DNA of 23,854 bases from Ophiostoma sp. CBS 140.51 (taxonomy: Eukaryota > Ascomycota > Sordariomycetes > Ophiostomatales > Ophiostomataceae): positions 1 through 23,854 of the forward strand of contig JANSLP010000427.1 of assembly GCA_029298735.1 (NCBI GenBank), given 5' to 3'. Below, one piece after another: positions 10,521 to 20,613 of the stretch. The position numbers were made by a program, and so were the translations under genes. Every line of letters starts with the position of its first letter. The stretch's first letter is position 1. The notes beneath the pieces are model-generated. The model saw only the letters and a program-made list of their open reading frames with translations. It made no database searches and was not told where the DNA came from.

Positions 10521-10757
10521 CTAATCTAAGATACGGCTGGGAAGACGTACAATGTCTGATAGAGGTGGGGGAAAGGTCTCGTCGCTTGAGGTGCGAAAGC
10601 AGTAAAACTTGCCACGGTAACGGACAGTCAAGGAAATGTCCGCACCACAGTCTTCGTGTATGGTGGCCAGCTTGTGGTAAACCGTGAGTCGCCGTCTTCG
10701 AAATTTCGTCAATAAAGCCTTGGTGGCTCGTGCGGTTTGTTTGTCTGGCTGGCTCAT
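10521..10757 (-). CDS. Small MADS-like protein (78 aa)
   Basis: Single-exon ORF from ATG at 10757. After a short basic N-terminus it reads TKALLTKFRRRRLTVYHKLA, then DCGADISLTVRYRGKFYCF and PPPLSDIV. This matches the pattern of small fungal MADS-like proteins: an Arg-rich helix with a hydrophobic ridge, a Cys-x-Ala-Asp turn, a beta hairpin and a Pro-rich end. Classical MADS domains bind DNA as dimers. The basic helix here suggests the same, but that is inference. It is divergent from the F-box pseudogene with 293 bases between the starts, so they may share a promoter region. No stop or frameshift is present. Confidence 0.5.
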   Translation of the reverse strand: MSQPDKQTARATKALLTKFRRRRLTVYHKLATIHEDCGADISLTVRYRGKFYCFRTSSDETFPPPLSDIVRLPSRILD

Positions 10758-11050
10758 TGTTGCGTAGGCGGGGCGAAGGCAGGGGCAGCGGAATTGGGTA
10801 GATATTATTACGAGACGAAAGAAGAAGGAGAGAGGGTTAAATCAACCGCATATTATAGAGAAGCGCGCGCCGCGGCCAGGAAACCGTTTTTGGTTTCCGC
10901 TCGCCAAGATCCGTTTGGCGCTCCGGAGAACTGTTTTCGGTTTACGGATAAAGGTTGGACCCACACCAGCCCAGGTATATACGTCCCCTTCGAGGAAACC
11001 TCGGCGAGGGACCGTTCGCTCGCCTGCCCGGCCTGAGCAAGCAGCACGAC

Positions 11051-12181
11051 ATGGACCGTCTCCCGGTGGAGATTCTAACCGGCATTGCCGCCGCGCTTTT
11101 GTCCACCCGGGATGTTTGCAATTTTCGTCTCTGCAGCCCCCGTTGCTCCTCCGCCGGTTTCCCCATTCTGTTTCGCCAAGTACACGTCATGAACACGATC
11201 GACTGCCTCGACGAGGCGAAAATCCTCCATGCGTCCAGCGCTGGCTCGTCCCGCGTCACAAAGCACCTCACGATTCACCACGGCACCTGGCCAGAGGCCG
11301 AGTCGCTCCGCATATGGTCGACGCATCCCCTACGCAACGAGCATGCGACGGAATCCGTCCTACGCATGTCTTGCGCCTTTCGCGACTATCGAGCCTTCGT
11401 CCAGAGGGAGGCATCGCGAACCGGCAGTTCGGATATAGACCGCTTCCTTGCGCTCTTTGAGCTGTTCCCTAATGTGAACAGCGTCACGATTTCGCACGTC
11501 TATCACTGGGACAAAGGCAGGCTCACAAACGCCCAGTTTGCGCGCTTGACGAGTACCTTTCGCATTGTGCCGAGATTTGAGGGTTGCGTCAACAGCGCCG
11601 TCTCCAGCATCCTTCCCGCTCTGTAACGACGTCCTCTGATCCGCGACGTGACGATTCGAGGCTTGTTTAATCTAAGCACCACAAAATTCGTCGCCCTGCC
11701 AAGCGTTACGCGGCTACGCATCTAATCTCTGGCCTACCCGGCTCGTTGTGAAGACATCCGTCAGTTTCTTGCCTCATTTCCAAGCCTCGAAGAGCTTGAC
11801 CTGCGCGGCAATCCGGCGGGCCCGCTGTTCGGCCAGGGACTCCCGTTGCAAGGCGTTCAATGCCCAAAGCTCGCCAGAGTCGAATTCACCAACTTCTGCA
11901 CGTCCGAGGACGACCTCGTCGACTTTGTCCAGCAGTATGGCCACCTTCGGGTCCTTGTCCTCGAGAAGTTTTTTTTATACATGGGTTCGTGGACGTCCTT
12001 TTTCGCTCGTGTCCACAGCCGTCCAGCGTATCCAGACATTCGACTCGGCGATAGTGTATACCTCAGCTCCCTCCCCGCTACCTTTGATACTACGTGGCCA
12101 TATGGTGAAGCTATGCCGGGTCGTGAGGCATCGCAGCTTTTTGCTGGCCAAGAGGCACAAGGAGACCTAGCACTAGAATAG
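11051..12181 (+). pseudogene. F-box protein gene with two premature stops
   Basis: ATG at 11051 opens MDRLPVEILTGIAAALLSTR followed by DVCNFRLCS and PILFRQVHV, a good F-box (LPxEIL...DxxxxRLxS...LFRxV). F-box proteins link substrates to SCF ubiquitin ligases through Skp1. The frame continues for 377 codons to TAG 12179-12181 with leucine-rich segments such as FPSLEELDLRGNP. It is interrupted by TAA at 11624-11626 and TAA at 11723-11725, each of which CAA-to-TAA would explain. There is no frameshift. The first 191 codons stay open, so a truncated F-box peptide could still be made. Confidence 0.7.
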
Positions 12182-12401
12182 CAATGTCATCAATCCCTGT
12201 TTCAGGCACATCGTGTCCAAGTCAAATCTGCTGTCGTTGTTTTATATGTTGTTCCTGGTGCGCCCACAATGCCCTACGAGCAGCGAACGGTCAGCGGGCG
12301 ATACTCATGGTGGGGCGTGGAGGAGGGCCGGGTTAATAAATATTCGGCCTGGGTATGCAAAGTAGACATAACTGTTCGCACACACTCTAATTGCGACACA
12401 A

Positions 12402-12408
12402 TATAAAA
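12402..12408 (+). promoter_or_regulatory. TATA-like element before the APH gene
   Basis: TATAAAA lies 30 bases before the APH start codon, in an otherwise gene-free interval from 12182. A TTAATAAATATT string lies further upstream near 12333. The distance to the ATG is short, so its use as a TATA box is uncertain. Confidence 0.25.
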
Positions 12409-12437
12409 CTTAACCTCGCATACCACTCTTTACCAAA

Positions 12438-13400
12438 ATGCTTTCCAGACCAGTTCGGGACTCGGTTCTCGAGATCAACGACCGTTTATGGGTCGTTGGA
12501 GACCGATTCACCATCTCTCGACAACCTACGGCACCGTCGGATAGGCCATTCTGGAGTGATGGCGCGGACGAGTTCTTCACCGTTTCCGAGCTCGCAAGCG
12601 AACAGGCGTTACAAGGTCACCCACTTTCCCCCGAGAGCCCAATTACACTCGAGAACGATGCGGGCGATGTCAATGCGGCCTGGAGAATCGGCGAGGCCTT
12701 TTTGAAAGTGCAGAAGAATTTCTGGCCCACCAGAACCCGCGAACATACAACTCTGGACTACATCCATGACCCTTCCAATGGCTTTGTGCTCACCGTCTCG
12801 ACACCGCGCGTCTTGTACCATGATGAATTCAACGAGTGGTACTACCTTATCACGACGCGGGTCCCGGGCGAGACGTTAGAGAGGGCGTGGCCGGCGATAA
12901 ACGAGGCGGCCAAGCAGGCATGTGTCAACCAAATCGTGGATGCGTGTATTACGCTCGCACGGAAGACGAACGTGACGGTGTGTGGCGTCGACGGTGGTCA
13001 TCTCGCGGAAACTTGGATAAATCCTCTTGTGCCGACTCGAGACTATTCCGCCGAGGCGTTAGTTGCCCATTGCCAAGAGATTGGGATGGACGTTTCCGAG
13101 GGTTGTGTGCTGTGCCACTGTGACCTGGGGCCCACCAATGTCCTTGTGGACACCAACGACGGGTGCAAAATTGGCATTGTTGATTGGGAAGTTACCGGAT
13201 TTGTTCCTAAGACGTGGATTAGAACTAAATTTTGCGTGTGCGGGGCTATGGACTTTAACTTCGCGGACGGAGACGCGGAGAGAGGCAAGGAATGGAGACA
13301 GCGGGTCCAGCTTCGGCAAGCAGAGGAAGGTTTTCTGGAAGTTGGAGATGCTTGGCGTACGCGATTCTGGGCTAACTACAACGCTCAGAACTCTGAGTAG
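12438..13400 (+). CDS. APH-family phosphotransferase (320 aa)
   Basis: Intact intronless gene. The start context ACCAAAATG is good for fungi. The kinase-like fold shows a likely ATP-binding lysine (AFLKV, K90), a hinge-like region (WYYLITTRVPGETLE), the catalytic loop CHCDLGPTNVLV (D229, N234) and the metal-binding IVDWEVTGFVP (D249). These are the aminoglycoside/choline-kinase-type phosphotransferase motifs (PF01636 family). Such fungal proteins phosphorylate small molecules; the substrate cannot be told from sequence and antibiotic resistance should not be assumed. The length is usual for the family. Its full integrity contrasts with the F-box pseudogene just upstream on the same strand. 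Confidence 0.85.
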   Translation: MLSRPVRDSVLEINDRLWVVGDRFTISRQPTAPSDRPFWSDGADEFFTVSELASEQALQGHPLSPESPITLENDAGDVNAAWRIGEAFLKVQKNFWPTRTREHTTLDYIHDPSNGFVLTVSTPRVLYHDEFNEWYYLITTRVPGETLERAWPAINEAAKQACVNQIVDACITLARKTNVTVCGVDGGHLAETWINPLVPTRDYSAEALVAHCQEIGMDVSEGCVLCHCDLGPTNVLVDTNDGCKIGIVDWEVTGFVPKTWIRTKFCVCGAMDFNFADGDAERGKEWRQRVQLRQAEEGFLEVGDAWRTRFWANYNAQNSE

Positions 13401-14323
13401 GAATACCATGTAGTGTAATGGCCAAAGACCGGATTTTAAAGAAAGTAGAGCTGTATCATTGTAATACTTTATAAACAATCTAAAGAAAAGATCAAGACAA
13501 TACAAAGCTTTCCATTTCCATTCGAAGCCTTCCGGTTTCCCCGTGTACAGAATCTAACTATGGCGCGCTCCTCGAGGCACTAGACACATTAGCTTTGTCC
13601 GTATTTATAAATAGAGTACGGCGTACCTACTTTCGGCCGTCCATCTACGCGACGTTACTCGGCTTTCCGCAAGTTTTTGTTCCGCCTTTCCCGTCACTAA
13701 CGGTCCCGGCACAGGTAACAGCCGACGTAATGTTGTTGTAGCCCCAAGAACAATTCCACGAATTGACAAGCTCGATGGGTAGGAGGACCGCCATTGTTAA
13801 GAAATACGAAATGAAAGACAATCGTACGGCTGTCGAAGAAAGGTCTCTTGGAGGACGAGAAAGGAATCCCTGGGGTTACCACGCAAGAACAGAACGATTC
13901 TGGCGGGGATGTGAAGTGGGAATGTACACGAGAAGGTTAAAGAAGAGAACAGGGCGACGATGGCCCTAAGCTTGGTGCCCAACGTCGGGCAGCAATGGAT
14001 TTCGCTATACATGTAGCTGGAGTTCGACATAATATGCTTAACCCCGCTCACTACGGTGCGCCACCTAGCTGTAGCCGGCAGCCCGCTTCAGCCTCAGTCT
14101 CCCATTTCAATCGATGCATATCCCCGTCCTTGTCGAGCAGAAAACTCGCCAGCCTTATCCCGCGCGTCACAGTTCTCGCCCTAGGCGTCCGCCAGCTGCT
14201 GCGTAGCCGATGCTATCTTCTTGAGACCGAGAATAGGACGTTTTTCTTACCGTCCTGAGGATAATCTTTGCTGCTTGTACTACCATGCCGAGCTATTAGC
14301 GGGCAGTTTCTAACATCTTAATG
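13401..14323. other. Gene-poor interval
   Basis: No ORF with domain features or plausible splicing. A minus-strand frame near 14050-14260 reads coherently for short runs between stops and might be another eroded gene, but I cannot support it. Nothing else was recognised. Confidence 0.45.
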
Positions 14324-15212
14324 TGCTGGTAAAATCAGCGAAACAGTTGCTTATTAAAAGCAAAACAAAACTAGGTTCTACTGGTAATCACAGTGCAGTC
14401 TTAGGTCGCGGGGTCCTGCATGGCTTTACCAGTAACGTGTTAGTAGGCGGGCAACTCTTTACAGGGGAAGATTCACGACGGGCAGGACATTACTGGTAGA
14501 CTGTAACGTGTGCTGAACAGCGCCAGAACTTGACCAGTCGAGAACGGAGGGGGATTTACTGGTCAGGAGCCGGAGGATATTACTGGTAGACAGGGTGGAT
14601 AGTTTTACTGGTAGTGAGGCGTCGAACGTTTACCAGTAAAACAGCGCCAGAACTTGACTGGTAACGGTCGCCAACAGTTTTACCAGTAAAAGGGCGGGGA
14701 CTTTTACTGGTCATGCTTACAAGACTTTACTGGTCTAGGAACTCAGAGCGTTTACTAGTAAAACACGCCAGAAACTTGACTAGTAACGGTCACACGCAGT
14801 TTTACTAGTAGGTGGACAGGATTTTTTTACTGGTCATGCCTGGCAGGGACTTTACTGGTCACTGTCCGCAGAACTTGACTGGTAACGGTCACAGGTGGAC
14901 AGGAGGGTCATCGTTTAGTGGGTTGGTGGGATTTACTGGTAATAAATGGCGCTTGACTCTCCCAGTAAAATCCTCCATCCTGCTGGGCTGAGAACCGGTT
15001 GAATATTACTGGTAAGATACAGGCGCCAAGATTGCCAGGCGGTTGGATATTTTTAGAGGCTGACCAGTAAAAATATTCGGATTTTACCTACGGCTAAGGA
15101 GCACGGCGCCAAAATTTTGAGTACAAGAGGTTGACTGGTAAATTTATGCTGTGTTGAGAATGGCGCAGTGCAGTTTTAGAAGTGTGCAAGGCGAGTGAAC
15201 ATTACTGGTCAT
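14324..15212. repeat. Cluster of TTACTGGTAA motifs in both orientations
   Basis: About 20 exact ACTGGT/ACCAGT cores and about five variants (mostly ACTAGT) occur in roughly 890 bases. Most lie inside the extended consensus WTKACTGGTMA or its complement. Flanking TTAC and GTAA are inverted half-sites around a central TG, as for a dimeric DNA-binding protein. Spacing is irregular (about 15-80 bases) and orientation is mixed. A longer module, GCCAGAACTTGACTGGTAAC, recurs with variation near 14520, 14645, 14766 and 14868. Elsewhere in the window the motif is essentially absent. Clusters like this are known as subterminal transposase-binding regions of some DNA transposons, or as multi-site regulatory regions. 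Which one applies here is not established. Confidence 0.85.
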
Positions 15213-15240
15213 TTTTAGGTGCCTTGGTGGGCTCTGCAGC

Positions 15241-15443
15241 ATCCCGTATCCCGTTTTCCGAATTCAGCTTTCAATCGTAGGCTGAGCTACCTGCTCGTCC
15301 CCACCTGGTTGCCGTGACATGCAGCTTGCTTTTCACAGGTAGTCAAAAACGAGGCTAGACTGACACACCGTCTTGTCGAACCGTTTGCTAAATGGATTGG
15401 AGGCCAAATCCGGGTTCTGTGCTGCTCATCCTCTGCGGCCTTC
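15241..15443 (+). repeat. Direct repeat, copy A (upstream of the NLR)
   Basis: The block at 15241-15272 matches 20168-20199 at 27 of 32 positions, all differences being transitions. A second block from 15322 to about 15443 matches from 20407 to about 20525, with shared strings CAGCTTGCTT, ACACCGTC and AGGCCAAATC. Copy A lies in the NLR promoter region. Confidence 0.7.
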
Positions 15444-15683
15444 AAATCCAATTCATTTGGATGTGCGGAATCCTGATCACTGAGGGGAAATGGGGCCCTA
15501 CCAATGAGCGACCAAGAATAAGCGCTGATCGGGTGAGCGAATAAGAAGACGGATGCGCGACAGCGGCTGAGCAGCAGCTGAGCCCGGCCCAAGAGCAGCC
15601 TTGAACCTTTTTTCTCGACTCTCTACTTGCCACATACAACCTCCGAGCTACTGTCATCGGTGCCTTTCCGAAAACATCTCGCA

Positions 15684-18600
15684 ATGCCTGGCGATCAGAT
15701 CCGGCTTCTCGCCCTCGACGGCGGTGGCGTACGCGGCCTCTCCTCACTCATGATCCTCGACGGACTTATGGCCACGGTCGATCCCGAGTCACCGCCTAAA
15801 CCCTGCGAGTACTTCGATATGATCGGTGGCACCAGTACTGGCGGCCTTATTGCCATCATGCTCGGCCGCCTTCGGATGACGGTTGATGAGTGCATCGAGG
15901 CCTATACGTCTCTTTCAGACAAGGTGTTCGAAAAGAAGAGCCACCGGGTCAAGATCAACGGCAAGCTCCAGGGCCGATTCGATGCGGCTAAGCTAGAAGA
16001 TACTATTAAGGAGATACTCCGTGCTCGTGACCTGGACGAGGATGAGCTTTTAAAGGACGTTGCTGCGTCCTGTAAAGTGTAAGTGCCTCTACATTACATC
16101 ACATTCGCAGATATTAATACTGATTGACTAGTTTTGTCTGTGCCACGAGCAAACAGACCTCCGACACCGTTTGCCTTGCAAGCTACCGCTCTCCGCGCAC
16201 TAAAAACCCTTACATTTTAAACTCGGCTACCATATGGCAGGCCTGCCGTGCCACGTCTGCTGCCACGGGCTTCTTTGACCCTATTGCTATCGGTCCCTTC
16301 GGCGAGGAATTTGTTGACGGTGGGCTTGGGGTAAACAACCCTATCTTTTTGTTGTGGAACCAGGCCCAGGATATATGGGGCGATCAGCTACAGAGCAAGC
16401 TGCAATGTGTTGTATCTATCGGGACAGGTGTGCCCAGCCTGAAACCTATACGCGACGACATCCTCGGAATCTCGAAAACACTCATAGATCTCGCAACAGA
16501 GACAGAAAGAACAGCGCAGCAGTTCCACCGTAACAAGTCGGACCTATACGACGAGGGTCGCTACTTTCGTTTTAACGTTGATCAAGGGCTCCAGGAGATT
16601 GGTCTAGAAGAGTCAAAGAAGAAGAAAGAGATCGCAGCGGCAACAGTGCGGTACATTGAGTCCCAGACTGTATTTAAACAGATGCAGGCCTGTGCGAACA
16701 ATTTCGCTAGGAGAGAGTGTTAGTCAATCTATTTTTCCTTTCAAATTTATACCCCTTGTTACCCGAACTCTGCTAAATATATATAAGACTATGGACCGTA
16801 CCGAACGGTATTCAGTCTACAAGGGATGCCCGTATCAGATCACTTTGTCGACAGACTATCCGATACAGCCGAGCTCGAGCAGTGCCTCCTCCCACGCCGC
16901 TTGCAATTCCGACATGAGCAACGGCGTAAGATTTTTGTCCTCCACGGACTTGGTGGCGTCGGCAAGACACAACTGGCGGCCAACTTTGCTCGACGTTACC
17001 AGGCCACATTTAGCTCGGTCTTCTGGCTCGACGGCAGGTCAGAGGACCGGCTGAGACAGAGCCTCGCTCGTTGTGCGAAAAGGATTCCTCGTGGTCAAAT
17101 TCCAGACAGGAGCTGGAAGAGTATTCCTAGCAGTGAGAGTGATTTAAACATCGTGGTAGCGGATGTGCTGGACTGGCTTGCACGGCCAGATAACGTTGAT
17201 TGGCTACTGATCTTCGACAACGTTGACCAGGACCACGAGCAAGGCGGCACGACTGGTGTATTTGATATTCGGCGGTATCTGCCGGGTGACCACGGCTCGA
17301 TACTGATTACGACAACATTGCTACAGCTGGCACAGCTCGGTAATCCGAAGCATGCGAAGAAGTTGAAGAAGGTCGACGATAATCTGAGCAAGGCCATTTT
17401 TGAGCAGTGGTACGGAGGGGAACTAGGTAAGCCCTTGATGCGTACGAGTCACGTCTAAAGAGCCAAGCTAATCGAGTTATATTATAGTTCTAGACACGGC
17501 CGGCAGAGAGCTGCTCAGGTTACTAGACGGGCTGCCACTTGCGCTAGCGCAGGCTGCCGCGTATTGCCGCGAGACCGGGCTCGATATCGCGTCGTACGTC
17601 CGGCTCTACAACCAGCAGTGGGGCGATTTAATGGCGCCCGATACGGAGCCCGGCTCGCCGTTGATAGATTACGACCAACAAAGAGTCGGAACGACATGGA
17701 CGATATCGCTTAAGGCGATTGAGACGAGAAGCAAGAGTGCCGCCAATCTCCTCCGCCTCTGGGCCTTTATCGCAAACAAAGACCTGTGGTACGGTCTGTT
17801 GCAAGCGGCTGCAGTTAGTCAAGAGGACGAGCAGTGGCCTGAATGGCTTCGTGAGATCGCCGCAAACCAGGCTAAGTTCTTGAACACAGTGAGGCTACTG
17901 CTCCGCTACTCGATGATCGAGGTCCAGGAATCCGAACAAGGCAGCTACAATTTACACCCAGTAGTACACAGATGGGCGTCACACATACAAGATAACTCCA
18001 AGAAGACAGAGTTTCTGAGGCTGGCAATAACTCTACTTGGGTCATCGGTGCCTATGAATACGAGTATAGACTACTGGGTACTCCAGCGCCGTCTTCTCGC
18101 GCATGTAGAGAGGTGCTCTTGGTGGATGAAAGACAGTAATGCGCTGAGATGGAATACAGACGACATAGTGGTTATCAACTCGATACATTCGTTGGGCCTT
18201 CTTTACTATTATCAAGACCGTCTGCCGGAGGCCGAGGCCATGTACCAGCGGGCGCTACAAGGAAACGAGAAGGCGCTCGGACCGGATCACACATCGACTC
18301 TCACTACGGTTAACAACTTGGGTAATCTTTACTGTGACCAGGGCCGGCTGCCGGAGGCCGAGGCCATGTACCAGCGGGCGCTACAAGGCTACGAGAAGGC
18401 GCTCGGGCCGGACCACACATCGACTCTTAACACCGTCGGTAACTTGGGTAATCTTTACCGTGACCAAGGCCGGCTGCCGGAGGCCGAGGCCATGTTTCAG
18501 CGGGCGCTACAAGGAAAGGAGAAGGCGCTCGGACCGGATCACACATCGACTCTCACTACGGTTAACAACTTGGGTAATCTTTACTATGACCAGGGCCGGC

Positions 18601-19853
18601 TACCGGAGGCCGAGGCCATGTACCAGCGGGCGCTACAAGGCTACGAGAAGGCGCTCGGGTCGGACCACACATCGACTCTCACTACGGTTAATAACTTGGG
18701 TAATCTTTACCGTGACCAGGGCCGGCTGCCGGAGGCCGAGGCCATGTACCAGCGGGCGCTACAAGGCTACGAGAAGGCGCTCGGACCGGATCACACATCG
18801 ACTCTTAATACCGTCGGTAACTTGGGCCTTCTTTACCGTGGCCAGGGCCGGCTACCGGAGGCCGAGGCCATGTACCAGCGGGCGCTACAAGGAAAAGAGA
18901 AGGCGCTCGGACCGGATCACACATCGACTCTTAACACCGTCGGCAACTTGGGTAATCTTTACCGTGACCAGGGCCGGCTGCCGGAGGCCGAGGCCATGTA
19001 CCAGCGGGCGCTACAAGGCTACGAGAAGGCGCTTGGGCCGGACCACACATCGACTCTTAACACCGTCGGCAACTTGGGTAATCTTTACCGTGACCAGGGC
19101 CGGCTACCGGAGGCCGAGGCCATGGACCAGCGGGCGCTACAAGGCTACGAGAAGGCGCTCGGACCGGATCATACATCGACTCTTAACACCGTCGGTAACT
19201 TGGGCCTTCTTTACCGTGGCCAGGGCCGGCTACCGGAGGCCGAGGCCATGTTTCAGCGGGCGCTACAAGGAAACGAGAAGGCGCTCGGACCGGATCACAC
19301 ATCGACTCTCACTACGGTTAACAACTTGGGTAATCTTTACTGTGACCAGGGCCGGCTGCCGGAGGCCGAGGCCATGTACCAGCGGGCGCTACAAGGCTAC
19401 GAGAAGGCGCTCGGGCCGGACCACACATCGACTCTTAACACCGTCGGCAACTTGGGTAATCTTTACCGTGACCAAGGCCGGCTGCCGGAGGCCGAGGCCA
19501 TGTTTCAGCGGGCGCTACAAGGAAAGGAGAAGGCGCTCGGACCGGATCACACATCGACTCTCACTACGGTTAACAACTTGGGTAATCTTTACTATGACCA
19601 GGGCCGGCTGCCGGAGGCCGAGGCCATGTACCAGCGGGCGCTACAAGGCTACGAGAAGGCGCTCGGGTCGGACCACACGTCGACTCTCACTACGGTTAAT
19701 AACTTGGGTAATCTTTACCGTGACCAGGGCCGGCTGCCGGAGGCCGAGGCCATGTACCAGCGGGCGCTACAAGGAAAGGAGAAGGCGCTCGGACCGGATC
19801 ACACATCGACTCTCACTACGGTTAACAACTTAGGCAATCTTTATAAGGCTTAG
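15684..19853 (+). CDS. Patatin-like phospholipase / NB-ARC / TPR NLR protein
   Basis: Exons 15684-16078, 16132-16718, 16788-17426 and 17488-19853 give 1328 residues with no internal stop. Patatin domain, about 1-300: DGGGVRG oxyanion loop (12-18), GTSTG with nucleophile S51, and DGG with D194, so all catalytic elements are present. NB-ARC, about 341-700: P-loop GLGGVGKT (381-388), Walker B LLIFDNVD (467-474), GSILITTT (497-504) and GLPLALAQAAAY. TPR array, 788-1328: twelve full 42-residue repeats plus a partial one. Proteins of this architecture, such as Neurospora PLP-1, act as cytoplasmic immune-type receptors that trigger cell death in allorecognition; a similar role here is inference. Donors are GTAAGT, GTTAGT and GTAAGC. 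NLRs and patatins are both typical Starship cargo. Confidence 0.9.
18228..19853 (+). repeat. 126-bp tandem repeats encoding TPRs
   Basis: Units begin at GAG of EAEAM every 126 bases from 18228. Twelve are complete and the thirteenth (19740) ends at the TAG. Units differ at few residues: 6 (Y/F/D), 13 (N/Y/K), 19 (P/S), 26, 29, 33 and 36-37. Units 9-12 (19236-19739) copy units 1-4 (18228-18731) with only about five or six base changes in 504, which marks a recent block duplication. Confidence 0.95.
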
Positions 19854-20167
19854 TGCTGACTGCCCGAGGCCGAGGCCATACACCAGTGTACGGGGACTAG
19901 GGCCGGCTGTTAGAGGCCGAAGCGAGAATGAACGAGTCTACGCGGCCGAAAAAGGCTAATAAAACAAATTAAGTAATTCGCTCTCAAGTTCGGGGAACTC
20001 TAACCACCACCGAATCAGAAGATTTTATTTTTATCTGCCTTCCTGAGCCACTCATTGCTATTTAAGTCTTCCTATCCGTTTTATGTCTGTTTTCCTATCG
20101 GGGCCTACCGACCCTCCTTATTTTTTAGTATTTGTTTAAGTATTTAGTATATAACTGTTACTAAGGT
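19854..20167 (+). other. NLR 3' flank with decayed extra TPR units
   Basis: After the TAG, a further unit starts in perfect 126-base register at 19866 (E-A-E-A-I-H-Q) but is internally deleted. It is followed at about 19912 by the start of another eroded unit. From about 19960 on the sequence is AT-rich with no gene. Confidence 0.7.
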
Positions 20168-20525
20168 ATCCTGTATCCTGTTTTCCGGATTCAACTTCCT
20201 TGCTTCGCTTGTACACTTGGCTATATCCCGAAGCTAACCCTTCCACTAAAGGTGAATACTTCCGCCCGGCGTAGTTGTTCGAGGGTAAGCAGGAACTTGT
20301 AACTGTTTACCGTTTACAGGAAACTGCTCGGTATGATTCTCCAAAACAAAAAACACTTGATAAAAAAAGAAAGTAAAAATAAAAAAAGACTCACAGAAAA
20401 TTAATACAGCTTGCTTCTCAGAGGGAATAAAAATAAGGTTAGGCTGGTACACCGTCCAGTCAAACCGTCTACTTCATAGATTAGAGGCCAAATCTGGTTG
20501 TATACTATTTATTTACGGCCTCGTC
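20168..20525 (+). repeat. Direct repeat, copy B (downstream of the NLR)
   Basis: Diverged second copy of 15241-15443 in the same orientation. It is split by about 160 extra AT-rich bases between the two conserved blocks (20168-20199 and 20407-20525). It is TA-richer than copy A, including CCC to CCT changes, as expected after RIP-type mutation. It ends about 90 bases before the 3' end of the minus-strand RING/patatin gene. Confidence 0.65.
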
Positions 20526-20613
20526 TTTTTCACGTAAACATGCAAAGTAACCGATTGTACAGGATTCCATTCACGCGAGATTAGCAACATTGTCAATAAG
20601 CGGTTTCATACAA

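Noticed and set aside
14324..15212. CRISPR-like array
   Set aside because: Irregular spacing, mixed orientation, a 10-bp motif and a eukaryotic context.
18334..19833. 499-codon plus-strand ORF in a second frame
   Set aside because: The 126-bp repeat keeps a second frame open without selection. The Arg-rich product is a shadow of the TPR array.
15241..20525. LTR retrotransposon bounded by the two direct repeats
   Set aside because: The interior is an intron-bearing NLR gene without gag/pol. The repeats lack clear TG...CA ends and are not colinear over their full length.
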